Shown piece after piece: positions 1 to 8,246 of a DNA stretch of 64,000 nucleotides. Under the pieces are notes generated by a model. It searched no databases. It worked only from the letters and a program-made list of their open reading frames with translations, and was not told the origin of the DNA. The stretch is taken from positions 261,306-325,305 of the forward strand of contig VSDK01020618.1 in assembly GCA_009767595.1 (NCBI GenBank). The letters run 5' to 3'. How positions within the stretch are numbered: the first letter of the stretch is position 1; each line of letters opens with the position of its first letter. Made by a program: the position numbers and the translations under genes. The stretch is from Symbiodinium kawagutii (lineage: Eukaryota; Sar; Dinophyceae; Suessiales; Symbiodiniaceae).

Positions 1-1
1 C

Positions 2-526
2 CTGTGTGCCACCATCGACACGGGATGTCAACGTATGGCCATTGGTTTGGAGACCCTCAAGAAGCTGGATCACGCTCTGCCGACTGGATTGGCTACTCAA
101 CTGATTCCACAGCAGCACAAGTTCAGATCCGTTCATGGTACCTCGACCACCAAATACTTGGCGGTGATTCCCACTGGGCTTGGGGCGCGCGGCAGTTTGT
201 TACGACCTGCTATCTTTGACAGTGCAGAATCTCGACATGCTCCATTTCTTATTTCTTTGCCGTTCCTCATGCACTGTAAGGCGGTGTTGCACTTAGATCC
301 TAGTGAAGGCCTTAGAATTGATTTCCGTAGGTTTGGATTTACCACTCCATGTCACATAGGTCCCACTGGAGCCCTGCGAATCCCTCTTGATAAATTCTCA
401 CGAGGTAGCATGGAGAAGGTTCGACAGGCTCAGACAGAATTTCAACAGCAAGCCACAGAGTTTGAAATCTTTCGGACCTCGACAGTGTTTTCTGGCTCAG
501 AGTTTCCGGAATCCACAGCCCCTTCG
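2..526 (+). CDS. Retropepsin-like aspartic protease region of a retroelement, 5' end outside the window
   Basis: The frame is open from the first base, so the start lies upstream. At bases 17-25 it reads Asp-Thr-Gly in the context CATIDTGCQRMAIG, the active-site signature of retroviral-type aspartic proteases, which cleave retroelement polyproteins. About 150 residues of well-formed protein follow. After roughly base 520 the translation of this frame turns into low-complexity Pro/Ser/Arg sequence while the next frame becomes protein-like, so I end the domain there even though the frame stays open to 2281. The first in-frame ATG is at 35, inside the motif, and cannot be the true start. Family assignment rests on the DTG motif and the company of other retroelement domains; the second half of the protease fold was not checked. 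Confidence 0.55.
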
Positions 527-530
527 GTGA

Positions 531-1424
531 GTGAACCCGATGCCTCTGGAACCCATGGAGTCTCGCGGTGTCAACAAGCGACCTCGAGGGCCGGTGACTA
601 CCACCAGCGAACGGGCCGAGCAGAACTGGCAGCGCCTGATGCTCCGCCTGCTGTTTGTGGTGTGCCGCATGACCGAGATGATGATCTCAGTGGCCGGCCT
701 GCTCCGTCCACGTCAGGTTCCATTCAGCATTTGGCCACTTCACCCGGTTCCTCGAGACACCCTGTCCGAGATCCCGGAGGAGGAGGACTTCGAACTGCTG
801 GAACCGGCATCGCCGACTCCAACGTCCCGGAGGTCGAGTCCCCAGGCATCGCCCGATTCATCGGTGAAGAGCACGACTCCTGCCCTGGCCGGCGAGTTCG
901 ACCTGGACGAGATGACCAAGCTGGGCATCCCACCACTGTGCGATCATCGCCAGCCATGCACCCTGTTCGTGACCCGCAAGCAGGGACCGAACTGGGGCCG
1001 GACATTCTGGAGGTGCGCCGAGAACCACCTAGCACAATGCAAGTACTTCGCCTGGACTCAATATCAACCAACTTGGGTCGGTCCGGAGAGCCAGTCCGAG
1101 AGTGCCAGTGTGACCGGCTACTCCCCCACGGACAGCATGCCATCGACGACCCCGAGCAAGTTCCAGCTGCCTGCTCCGACACGGGAACAAGCCCGCTGCA
1201 AACATGCTCGAACCACCAGGGCGGGCACCAACGGCGTGCGAGAACGGGTGACATGTCTGGACTGCCATCTTCTTCTGAAGAACGAGCGCAAGCCTCAGCC
1301 TGCCAGCTCAACGTCCACAGCGGCATCATCGACCCAGTTGACTCCAGAGAAGTTGGCAGAGTTCCAGGAATTCCAGGAGTTCAAGCAATGGAAGAGCCAG
1401 ATGAGCCAGATGGGACGCAAGTGA
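531..1424 (+). CDS. Retroelement protein with GRF-type zinc finger
   Basis: This 297-residue frame is offset from the flanking protease and methyltransferase-like frames. Bases 939-1055 encode a zinc finger of GRF type: a first Cys-His-x-x-x-Cys part, then a GPNWGRTFWRC core and a final Cys followed by FAW. GRF fingers are known to bind single-stranded nucleic acid in enzymes such as TOP3A, NEIL3 and APE2. The rest is Ser/Thr/Pro-rich linker, followed by a second Cys/His cluster near 1197-1265 and a short Glu/Phe-rich helix at the C-terminus. The stop at 1422-1424 lies five bases before the ATG of the next protein, which suggests a compact multi-ORF retroelement. Initiation at 531 is uncertain. 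The finger is clear; the exact role in the element is inferred. Confidence 0.6.
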   Translation: MNPMPLEPMESRGVNKRPRGPVTTTSERAEQNWQRLMLRLLFVVCRMTEMMISVAGLLRPRQVPFSIWPLHPVPRDTLSEIPEEEDFELLEPASPTPTSRRSSPQASPDSSVKSTTPALAGEFDLDEMTKLGIPPLCDHRQPCTLFVTRKQGPNWGRTFWRCAENHLAQCKYFAWTQYQPTWVGPESQSESASVTGYSPTDSMPSTTPSKFQLPAPTREQARCKHARTTRAGTNGVRERVTCLDCHLLLKNERKPQPASSTSTAASSTQLTPEKLAEFQEFQEFKQWKSQMSQMGRK

Positions 1425-1429
1425 GTCCC

Positions 1430-2281
1430 ATGAAACTGGACGAAGATCTAGCGCAGCTGCTGCAATCCAATTCGAAGAGAAGCAACAATCGTTTGAAGCG
1501 GTTGGATCGCCAGGCCCGGAAGGCCTTGCATACCGCTGAGGAATGTTGGACCGAAGTTATGAAGTTGCTATGTACAGAACCGAGCGAGGTGCACTCGGTT
1601 GGATTGGACAGTTTTCAGTCTGCTGTGCTGGATCCAAAGGATCCTAGCCGAATCCGCGATCGGAAGGCCATGCATAAATATCGGGTGTTACTCAATGAGA
1701 CTGAAGGGGAACTGAAGAAACTTCGTACGGTTGCGGAGGTCTATAACCCTAATCGGTTTGGTCAACATGCTCACAAACATGGATTGATTCCTGGGGAAGC
1801 TTTTGATCTTGAGCTAGGGCACGATCTTCTGAAATCTGAAATGAGGAAAGAGGTTTTACAGTACATTCGACATGTCCGACCTGGTTTGGTAATCATTTCC
1901 CCACCGTGTACACTTTTCTCACTCCTTCAAAACCTGAGGAAACGAAATCCCACTGCCGCTCAGATGTCAGCATACTTGAAACAGTTACGGGAAGCTAAGG
2001 TACTACTTAGGTTTGGGATCGAAATTGCTCTCACCGTGCTTGACTACCAAGGAGCGTTCGTGTTTGAGCATCCCCTGACATCTAAGGCATGGCAAGAACC
2101 GGCCATGACTCCATTGATCAACCACGAGGAGGTACTTATGGTCCCCGCCGATCTTTGTCAACACGGTCTTCGCTCGATTTCTGGACTGGCATATCGTAAG
2201 GCGACTGGTTTTCTCACGAACTGCCAAGCCGTTGCATCTGCGATTCATCGTCGATGTCCTGCCCTAACACTGCTAGATTAG
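1430..2281 (+). CDS. Methyltransferase-like (SPPC...EHP) domain protein of a retroelement, C-terminus cut by a transposon insertion
   Basis: The ATG at 1430 opens a protein-like frame: a Lys/Arg-rich coiled region, then an alpha/beta domain. Key landmarks are an NPNRF segment near 1750, VIISPPCTLFS (PPC at 1901-1909) and VFEHP (EHP at 2065-2073). A Pro-Cys loop followed about 55 residues later by Glu-x-Pro resembles motifs IV and VI of cytosine-C5 methyltransferases, where the Cys is the nucleophile and the Glu contacts the base. A clear glycine-rich SAM motif I is not visible, so activity is doubtful. Dinoflagellate retroelement proteins often carry this domain. Native coding ends at 2261: the last residues before the TAG at 2279-2281 are encoded by the terminal repeat of the inserted transposon. 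The frame resumes, in phase, at 13908. Confidence 0.6.
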   Translation: MKLDEDLAQLLQSNSKRSNNRLKRLDRQARKALHTAEECWTEVMKLLCTEPSEVHSVGLDSFQSAVLDPKDPSRIRDRKAMHKYRVLLNETEGELKKLRTVAEVYNPNRFGQHAHKHGLIPGEAFDLELGHDLLKSEMRKEVLQYIRHVRPGLVIISPPCTLFSLLQNLRKRNPTAAQMSAYLKQLREAKVLLRFGIEIALTVLDYQGAFVFEHPLTSKAWQEPAMTPLINHEEVLMVPADLCQHGLRSISGLAYRKATGFLTNCQAVASAIHRRCPALTLLD

Positions 2282-2290
2282 TAAATTTAC
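2262..2290 (+). repeat. Left terminal inverted repeat of the DNA transposon
   Basis: These 29 bases are the exact reverse complement of 13877-13905. They start CCCTAACACTGCTAG and end in GTAAATTTAC. A shorter shared word, ATCGATGAATTTA, follows on both sides at slightly different distance, so the similarity extends inward in degraded form. Confidence 0.9.
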
Positions 2291-2383
2291 TAATCGATGA
2301 ATTTACGTAAATTTTTACATTTACTAACCGAAATTTAGGTTAAAATTTACGTAATTAGTAAATATTTACTAATCGACCTAAAT

Positions 2384-2545
2384 TTACTTATGACCTAAAT
2401 TGATTTACTTATGACCTAAATTTATTTACTTATGACCTAAATTTATTTACTTATGACCTAAATTTATTTACTTATGACCTAAATTTATTTACTTATGACC
2501 TAAATTTATTTACTTATGACCTAAATTCATTTAGGTACGACCTAA
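2384..2545 (+). repeat. 21-bp tandem subterminal repeats
   Basis: About seven copies of TTTACTTATGACCTAAATT(TA) stand head to tail just inside the left terminal repeat. Subterminal arrays in CACTA elements are known binding sites for element-encoded proteins. The TTTACTT core is shared with the TTTACTTGAG word scattered through the rest of the element. No equally regular array is seen at the right end. Confidence 0.8.
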
Positions 2546-2792
2546 ATTTTACACATCACATTTTTGGGCATCATTTTGCCTTTTTTTTTGAAGATTTCAA
2601 AGTTTTTTTTTTGAGTTTTTGATTTTTTTGTCAATTTTGTAAATTGCATAAGCAGTTTCATGTCTTACTTGAGCCAACGCATTTCATGGTTTTCCATGTT
2701 ACTTGTGGAAATTTACTTGATCTTTTGATGCTCTGCTATTGCTCTGACAGTCAAACTTTTTGTGTTTGAAGGCATAGGTTTTGGAAAAGCTC

Positions 2793-4124
2793 ATGGCTGC
2801 CTTGGACGCAGCTCTGGAAGCTAAAAAGGAAATTTTGCAGAAGACACAGTCCAGGATCCAAACCAATTCGTTTCGTTTGGTGGCAGATCCCACTATCTCT
2901 GTTTCTGCCATCCAAGATGCTTTGACGAATTACTTGAAGCACAAGCAGGAGAAGAGACTTTGGTCTTTGCTGTCCCCACCGCCAGGTGGGCCAGTGACCT
3001 TTTCCTGGCATACAAAGCCACATGGTTGTTGGCTTGTCAAAGTGAGTGGACTACTCTTTGATTTGGTCAAAGTGAGTCCTAACACGAAACTACAATCAAC
3101 AAAAGTGGTTCGTGCCTTGAGAGCCATGGAAAAGAGCAGGGATGTGGACTTGACAGTTGCAAACGCTTCTTTGGATGACATGATAGACAAATGCGATCAG
3201 ACCATCAGAATCTTGCTTTCCATGGTGCGTACTTTGAAATCGAATTATGCTATGAAGATGCACGTCTACAGGCTCATGTCCAAGAGTGACCAAACCAGAC
3301 TGGAATTGATTCTAGACAGGGTGAATCTGCCTCCAGAGCTGTTGGGAAAAGAACCTGTGATGGATGAGGAAGAGATGAACTGTGAGGGACTGTCAGCCGG
3401 GCCTTGCACTGCTTTGGTGCCACTCATGGATGTTCCTCAGCCTCAGAGAGGTGTTTCTTCTAGTGCTGGGTTTGTAGACGACATCTTCAAGAAGATTTTG
3501 GAGTCAGACAAGCAGGAGTTGGACCTTCCAATGGTCGAGTTGGCTCCTCCACACCGAGGTATTTCGGATGATTCTTTGGTTGGAGATGCTTTGCTTTATG
3601 TCCCGCCCCAAGCTGTGGCCAAGAAAAAAAAGGAAGAAAAAATCGAAGTCAAACAGAAGACCAGCAAGAAGCAGAGTGCGAAGAAAAATGGCAAAGGCCA
3701 GAAAAAAAAGAAGAAGGCTTTGAAAGAAAAAACGTCCAAGCTTGAGAGCAAGAATCCTATGCCAAAACAGGACAAAGAATCTTTGGCTCCAGTTGATCAA
3801 AAGAAAAGCAAGAAGAAAAAACCTGACGAGGTTGAGGAGCCATCGGCTTCTGCTGACCACCAGGTTCCTGAGAGTCAGAAGATTTTTGTTTTCAACAGTG
3901 GTGTTTATGGTAAGTGTAAGATGGAAGTGTACACAGCAAAAAGCTATGTACGTCGTTTGGATGAAGACAGTGGCAAGTGGAGGAACATCATTGGTTGTTG
4001 TATGGAAAATGTTCATGGCTCTGTCTGTCGAAAGTTGGTCCCCCACATTGCTGCTGGCAAAAGCATCACCGAGCTCTATGAATTGCGCAAGGCATTCATG
4101 GCTGGTCCTCAAGATGTAGATTAG
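2793..4124 (+). CDS. Transposon accessory protein with lysine-rich middle and conserved C-terminal domain, function unknown
   Basis: This is an intronless frame of about 443 residues. I choose the ATG at 2793, since the only earlier start is a TTG at 2781 and an AG|G acceptor-like site lies just upstream. The N-terminal 150 residues look helical and globular. Residues about 275-350 are a Lys-rich basic stretch (KKKKEEK, GQKKKKKA) likely to be nuclear and nucleic-acid binding. The last 90 residues form a compact domain beginning near FNSGVYGKCKMEVYTAKSYV, followed by RRLDEDSGKWRNIIG. That C-terminal style recurs in dinoflagellate proteins of unknown role. Placement next to the left end of the transposon, on the transposase strand, suggests an element-encoded DNA-binding partner. 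No enzymatic motif was found. Confidence 0.65.
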   Translation: MAALDAALEAKKEILQKTQSRIQTNSFRLVADPTISVSAIQDALTNYLKHKQEKRLWSLLSPPPGGPVTFSWHTKPHGCWLVKVSGLLFDLVKVSPNTKLQSTKVVRALRAMEKSRDVDLTVANASLDDMIDKCDQTIRILLSMVRTLKSNYAMKMHVYRLMSKSDQTRLELILDRVNLPPELLGKEPVMDEEEMNCEGLSAGPCTALVPLMDVPQPQRGVSSSAGFVDDIFKKILESDKQELDLPMVELAPPHRGISDDSLVGDALLYVPPQAVAKKKKEEKIEVKQKTSKKQSAKKNGKGQKKKKKALKEKTSKLESKNPMPKQDKESLAPVDQKKSKKKKPDEVEEPSASADHQVPESQKIFVFNSGVYGKCKMEVYTAKSYVRRLDEDSGKWRNIIGCCMENVHGSVCRKLVPHIAAGKSITELYELRKAFMAGPQDVD

Positions 4125-4225
4125 AAATCAAAGACTGCACCATGGGGTTAGGGCAGAAAAAAATGTTCACCTGTGATGATTCTTATGTGTGCAGTGCAGT
4201 GTTTGTTTCAGCTAGCAACCAGTGC

Positions 4226-4745
4226 ATTTACTTGAGCATTTGCTACTCCAACAATTTTTACTTGAGCATTCATTACTTGAGCATTTCATTACTTGAGCAT
4301 TTGCTACTTGAGCAATTCTTACTTGAGCATTCATTACTTGAGCATTTCTAGTTGAATATGTTTTACTTTAGCATTCTTTACTTGAGCATTTCTACTGGAG
4401 CATTTTTTACTTGAGCAATCTTTACTTGAGCATTTTTCTTGAGATGTTGCAAATGCATTTACTTGAGCAGAGTCTTGGACATATTTACTTGAGACCAACC
4501 TAAGTCAGTCTTTTTTCATTTACTTGAGCATTGTTAACTTGAAATGTCACAAATGCATTTACTTGAGCAGTGTCTTGGACATATTTGCTTGAGACCACTT
4601 CAAGTCAATGGCTTTTCCTTTACTTCAGCATTTTTTCGTTGAAAGGAACTCAGAATATTTACCTCAGCATTTTCTCACAACTTCATTTGTTCGATTTTTC
4701 CTCACATTTGCATTTACTTGAGTCACTTGGGAAAATAACAGTGCT
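4226..4745 (+). repeat. TTTACTTGAGCATT word array, plus orientation
   Basis: The stretch between two transposon genes is largely a string of TTTACTTGAGCATT and one- or two-base variants (CATTACTTGAGCATT, TTTACTTCAGCATT). Spacing is irregular, often 15-20 bases. No coding potential is credible here. Confidence 0.85.
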
Positions 4746-5011
4746 TGAGTCATACTTTGCAGCCACTTCAGATGGCACAAAGAGAAGAAATAGGTTTTGT
4801 GATTCTGAGGTAAAAGAACCATTCTATCAAAGAAACTTGGGAGTACCAATGACCTGGATGATTCAACATCATATGGATGTGGACCCATCATGAACATTAT
4901 GACAACAAAAAATTTCTTCTAATTTAAAGGAACCATGGAAAAATTCAGCATCCATGACACAATTCATCTTGACAGGAACTCTGTCTCTTGGTGGCCCTCT
5001 AAGCTGCAGCC

Positions 5012-5143
5012 ATGGGTACGTGCAACTGTGAAGAGTGCATCAAGCATCGATGCAGACTCGTGCTGAGGAATGTGCGATTCACAGCTACCAAAGCTGATGC
5101 TGAACTGCATTTCATGGTTCTCAGCATTCTGTGTCAAAGTAGC
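5012..5143 (+). CDS. Candidate first exon of transposon gene B, cysteine-rich
   Basis: An ATG at 5012 opens 43 codons starting MGTCNCEECIKHRCRLV, with Cys spacing that suggests a small metal-binding segment. The stretch is richer in GC than the AT-rich repeats around it and precedes the next exon-like block by about 90 bases in a different frame, so an intron must separate them if they belong together. I could not place the donor site. It may instead be a short independent gene. Confidence 0.35.
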
Positions 5144-5231
5144 TAGTGAACACAAGAGATAAAAGACAAGTTGCTGAAGTGTTAGTGTTGTTGAAGGGTT
5201 TGTCTTGTTGGATTCTCCATGTGCTTCCAAG

Positions 5232-5474
5232 GAGATTCGAGCTGCGCTGCGAGAGCACGGTGTGACTCACGTCGTGGACATCAGGACCACTCGGCCTCCC
5301 TATGACCATCCGTGTTGGCAGGAAGACAAATGGCCTGACCACATGACCGTGTTCTTGCAGTTCAACACGGACATGCACAAGGAGTATGCCCTTTGGGTGC
5401 TTCAGCGCTGGCCTGAAGTCTGGGGCCTTATGAAGAATGGAAAGGACTGGGGTATGCCAAAATTCAGTGAATAG
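5232..5474 (+). CDS. Candidate internal exon of transposon gene B
   Basis: After an acceptor-like CCAAG|GAG at about 5231 the frame reads EIRAALREHGVTHVVDIRT and continues with aromatic-rich protein (PPYDHPCWQEDKWPDHM) to a TAG at 5472. It reads as a genuine globular fragment but I do not recognise its family. A donor could be AAG|GACTGG near 5445, matching the GA–AG type seen in gene C, in which case the last residues are intronic. Neighbouring coding blocks lie in other frames, so splicing is required to connect them. Confidence 0.4.
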   Translation, partial: EIRAALREHGVTHVVDIRTTRPPYDHPCWQEDKWPDHMTVFLQFNTDMHKEYALWVLQRWPEVWGLMKNGKDWGMPKFSE

Positions 5475-5602
5475 CATTTTAAAGTTTCAATACTTGTGTT
5501 GTAGAAAGGGTGCACTGGTTGTGGGTGTCCACAAATACCGTTACTTGTGTTGTTTGGTGTTATAGTCTTTTCTCTCATGGCTCCCATGTTCTCTTGAAAC
5601 AG

Positions 5603-5890
5603 GAGATCCAGACATGTACAGCCAAAGAAGACAAGGACAGGTGCCTGACTGGTGGAACTGGCAGGACGTCCTTCTTCGAGGCACCAGCCACAGCACCGCC
5701 TGCAGCCGCCGGAGGCCCGGCGTCCTTCGAAGGCTCCACCACCTGTGGCCCCTGCTCCACCTTTGGCGCCGCTGAGCCCATTGCCACCTATGAGTCCTGT
5801 GCCTCCAATGGCTGTGGTGCCACAGCTTGGCACAGAGATGGCAGTGGGTGTGCATGGCACTCTTGCCAGCCACATCATCAGGTCGACTGA
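5603..5890 (+). CDS. Candidate proline/alanine-rich exon of transposon gene B
   Basis: A block of GC-rich, repeat-free sequence follows an acceptor-like GAAACAG|GAG at 5602. Two frames are plausible. One reads EIQTCTAKEDKDRC and then an Ala/Pro/Gly-rich stretch, closing with TGA at 5888-5890. The other is strongly proline-rich (APPLAPLSPLPPMSPVPPM) and runs on into the repeats. Either would make a flexible linker. The correct frame cannot be settled without transcripts. Confidence 0.35.
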   Translation, partial: EIQTCTAKEDKDRCLTGGTGRTSFFEAPATAPPAAAGGPASFEGSTTCGPCSTFGAAEPIATYESCASNGCGATAWHRDGSGCAWHSCQPHHQVD

Positions 5891-5914
5891 GTGGACCCTT
5901 CCAGATCCTCAGCT

Positions 5915-6335
5915 GCATGTTTTACTTCAGCATTTTTATGTTGAACAGTCTTCACTTTACTCTGGCATGTTTTACTTGAGCATGATTCTCTGTAATCCAT
6001 TTCCAATTCAGTTGGCCTTTCCATTGAAAATTCAGTATGGTTTATTGAGTATGTTCTACTTCAGTATTTTTCACTTGAATCTGTTTTACTTCAGCATTCA
6101 TTTCTTGAGCATTTCTACTTGAATATGTTTTACTTCAGCATTCTTTACTTGAGCATTTCTACTGGAGCATTTTTTTACTTGAGCAACATTTACTTGAGCA
6201 TTTCTACTTGAGTGCATTTTACTTGAGCATTCTTTACTTGAGCATTTTTTCTTGCACTTGTTCTACCTCAGCATTCTCTACTTGAGTATTTGTACTTGAG
6301 TATGTTTTACTTGAGCATTCATAACTAGATTTTCC
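5915..6335 (+). repeat. TTTACTTGAG/TTTACTTCAG word array, plus orientation
   Basis: Dense repeats of TTTACTTGAGCATT, TTTACTTCAGCATT and TACTTGAATATGTTT fill the space between two exon-like blocks of gene B. The sequence ends shortly before the acceptor TTCTCAG at 6392. Confidence 0.85.
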
Positions 6336-6392
6336 TTGAATAAACTCACAAGTGCCACAAGTTGTTTTTTTAATGGACGATTGTCTTCTCAG

Positions 6393-7126
6393 GCCCAAGC
6401 ATCTGGCTACTATATCGACCAAGCGAAGGTGGACAATTTAGTTGCTGCTCTTCGTGTTGGCTTGGGTATGTCGCCCAAGGATGAGAAGGACCCGGAGTAC
6501 GACTGGGAGAAGGAACTGCCTTCGAAGGAGGAGCTGGAGGAGGAGCAGGAACAATACGAGGAGGTCGAAGTGGAGGACCTGGATGAAGATGATTATCTTC
6601 GAAAGGAGCTCAAGAAGCAGGAGCTGGAGGAGGAGCCTTCATCCAGCAAGGGAAGAGTTGAGAAGAAAGAAGAAAAAAAAGATGATAAGGAGAAGGAAAA
6701 GGAGAATGAGAAGAAGAAGATGGAAGATGTTGAAGAAGAGAAGGAAAAGGAGGATGAGAAGAAGAAGATGGAAGATGTTGAAGAAGAGAAGGAAAAGGAG
6801 GATGAGAAGAAGAAGATGGAAGATGTTGAAGAAGAGAAGGAAAAGGAGGATGAGAGGAAGGATCCAGTGCCAGTGGAGGAGCAGGAGGCAGAGGAGACGG
6901 CGCAGGAGAAATATGAGAGGGAGAGGCACGGTTCATCAGGAGATGAGAAGGAAGATGCAAAGGAAGATGAACCAGATCCTGAAGAACGTTTGGAGAAGGA
7001 GAAGGAAAAGAGGAAGAAAAGGAAGAGGACGAGGAGGAAGAGTAGAGATCCCTCCTTAGACAGAAGGGGCAGGAGATCAAGATCCAGGAGGAGGAGAAGG
7101 AGGTCGAGCTCTTCCAGTGGTGGCAG
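6393..7126 (+). CDS. Acidic, lysine/glutamate repeat and RS-rich exon of transposon gene B
   Basis: Starting after TTCTCAG|GCC, the frame reads AQASGYYIDQAKVDNLVAAL. It continues into a highly charged region (about 6520-6960) with three tandem copies of a 19-residue unit built around EKKKMEDVEEEKEKEDE, then a basic/serine tail with RKSRDPS and an Arg/Ser run (about 7060-7120). Charged coiled repeats plus an RS tail suggest a nuclear protein that binds nucleic acid or splicing factors; this is inferred from composition only. A donor AG|GTACCT fits at 7126/7127; if unspliced the frame stops at 7205. A further open block to about 7396 (D/R/M-rich) may be the last exon. Confidence 0.5.
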
Positions 7127-7383
7127 GTACCTGAAGCAGATTGGAAGGACTGGGACAAGACTAAATTGTTGGAAAGTATTTAAATTGAATTTAGTGCTGT
7201 TTTAACTACACATTCCTGAAATGTTTGAACCCTGAAGGATGGTACTTTCAGCTTTGACATCGGGACGACGATGATGGAGACAGAGGACCAGATAATTCAT
7301 GGCAGAGATGACCAAAGGTTCATGATCATCGAGATGATGATGCTGCCAAATCTTCGATGCAATGGCGATGAGAGAAAAAGAGG

Positions 7384-7522
7384 CTTTACTTGAAATTTAC
7401 TTGGTGCAGATTCACTTACTTGAGATTTACTTGAGAGACATTTCATTCATCCAAGATTTACTTGAGCATTTCTTTACTTGATATCTACTTGAGCATGCCT
7501 CCATGTCAGATTTACTTGAGAT
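7384..7522 (+). repeat. TTTACTTGAG words up to an assembly gap
   Basis: Several TTTACTTGAG, ATTTACTTGAGAT and CTACTTGAGCAT copies run directly into the gap at 7523. The gap probably lies within the same low-complexity array. Confidence 0.75.
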
Positions 7523-7773
7523 NNNNNNNNNNNNNNNNNNNNNNNNNNNNNNNNNNNNNNNNNNNNNNNNNNNNNNNNNNNNNNNNNNNNNNNNNNNNNN
7601 NNNNNNNNNNNNNNNNNNNNNNNNNNNNNNNNNNNNNNNNNNNNNNNNNNNNNNNNNNNNNNNNNNNNNNNNNNNNNNNNNNNNNNNNNNNNNNNNNNNN
7701 NNNNNNNNNNNNNNNNNNNNNNNNNNNNNNNNNNNNNNNNNNNNNNNNNNNNNNNNNNNNNNNNNNNNNNNNN
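7523..7773. other. Assembly gap (251 N)
   Basis: Unknown bases inside the DNA transposon. Nothing can be said about the content beyond its repeat-rich flank. Confidence 1.
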
Positions 7774-7828
7774 GCACCAAAAGCTGAGTTTTTTGAATCA
7801 GTATTGAATCAGAAAAATACCAAAAAGG

Positions 7829-8010
7829 CTATGCAGTTCCTATGCAGTTCCTATGCAGTTTATATGCAGTTTTTATTCCTATGCAGTTCCTATGCAGTTT
7901 CTATGCAGTTTTCAAGGGTTCTTATGCAGTTCCTATGCAGTTTTGAAAACAGCATACAAACTGCATAGGAACTGCATAGAAACTGCATAGGAAATGCATA
8001 GCAGTTTTAC
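7829..8010. repeat. CTATGCAGTT array with inverted half
   Basis: About eight direct copies of (C)TATGCAGTT(TC) are followed, after about 20 bases, by four copies in the opposite orientation (AACTGCATAG). The two halves can pair as a long imperfect hairpin. Related TATGCAGTT and TATGCTGTTTC words recur at 13712-13803 near the right end of the transposon. Confidence 0.8.
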
Positions 8011-8246
8011 TAAAAAAAGTTTACAAAAAGTAACCTTTTTGATCAAAAAATCAAAGCTTCCAGTTACATGCCAAAATTTTTCCTGATGACCAGCAATCAT
8101 TTACTTGGGACAACTCTTCCATAACCAGCACTGCATCTGTGGTTAGGTGTTGTATGCTACTTGACATGTGATATAAACACATTTTAGGAACATTTTGGTT
8201 CTTCAGTATTTCTGTGATTCAATTCGATTTTTTTCTCCAAGACACA

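Noticed and set aside
724-1329. 201-codon minus-strand frame
   Set aside because: Shadow of the GC-rich GRF-finger gene on the plus strand.
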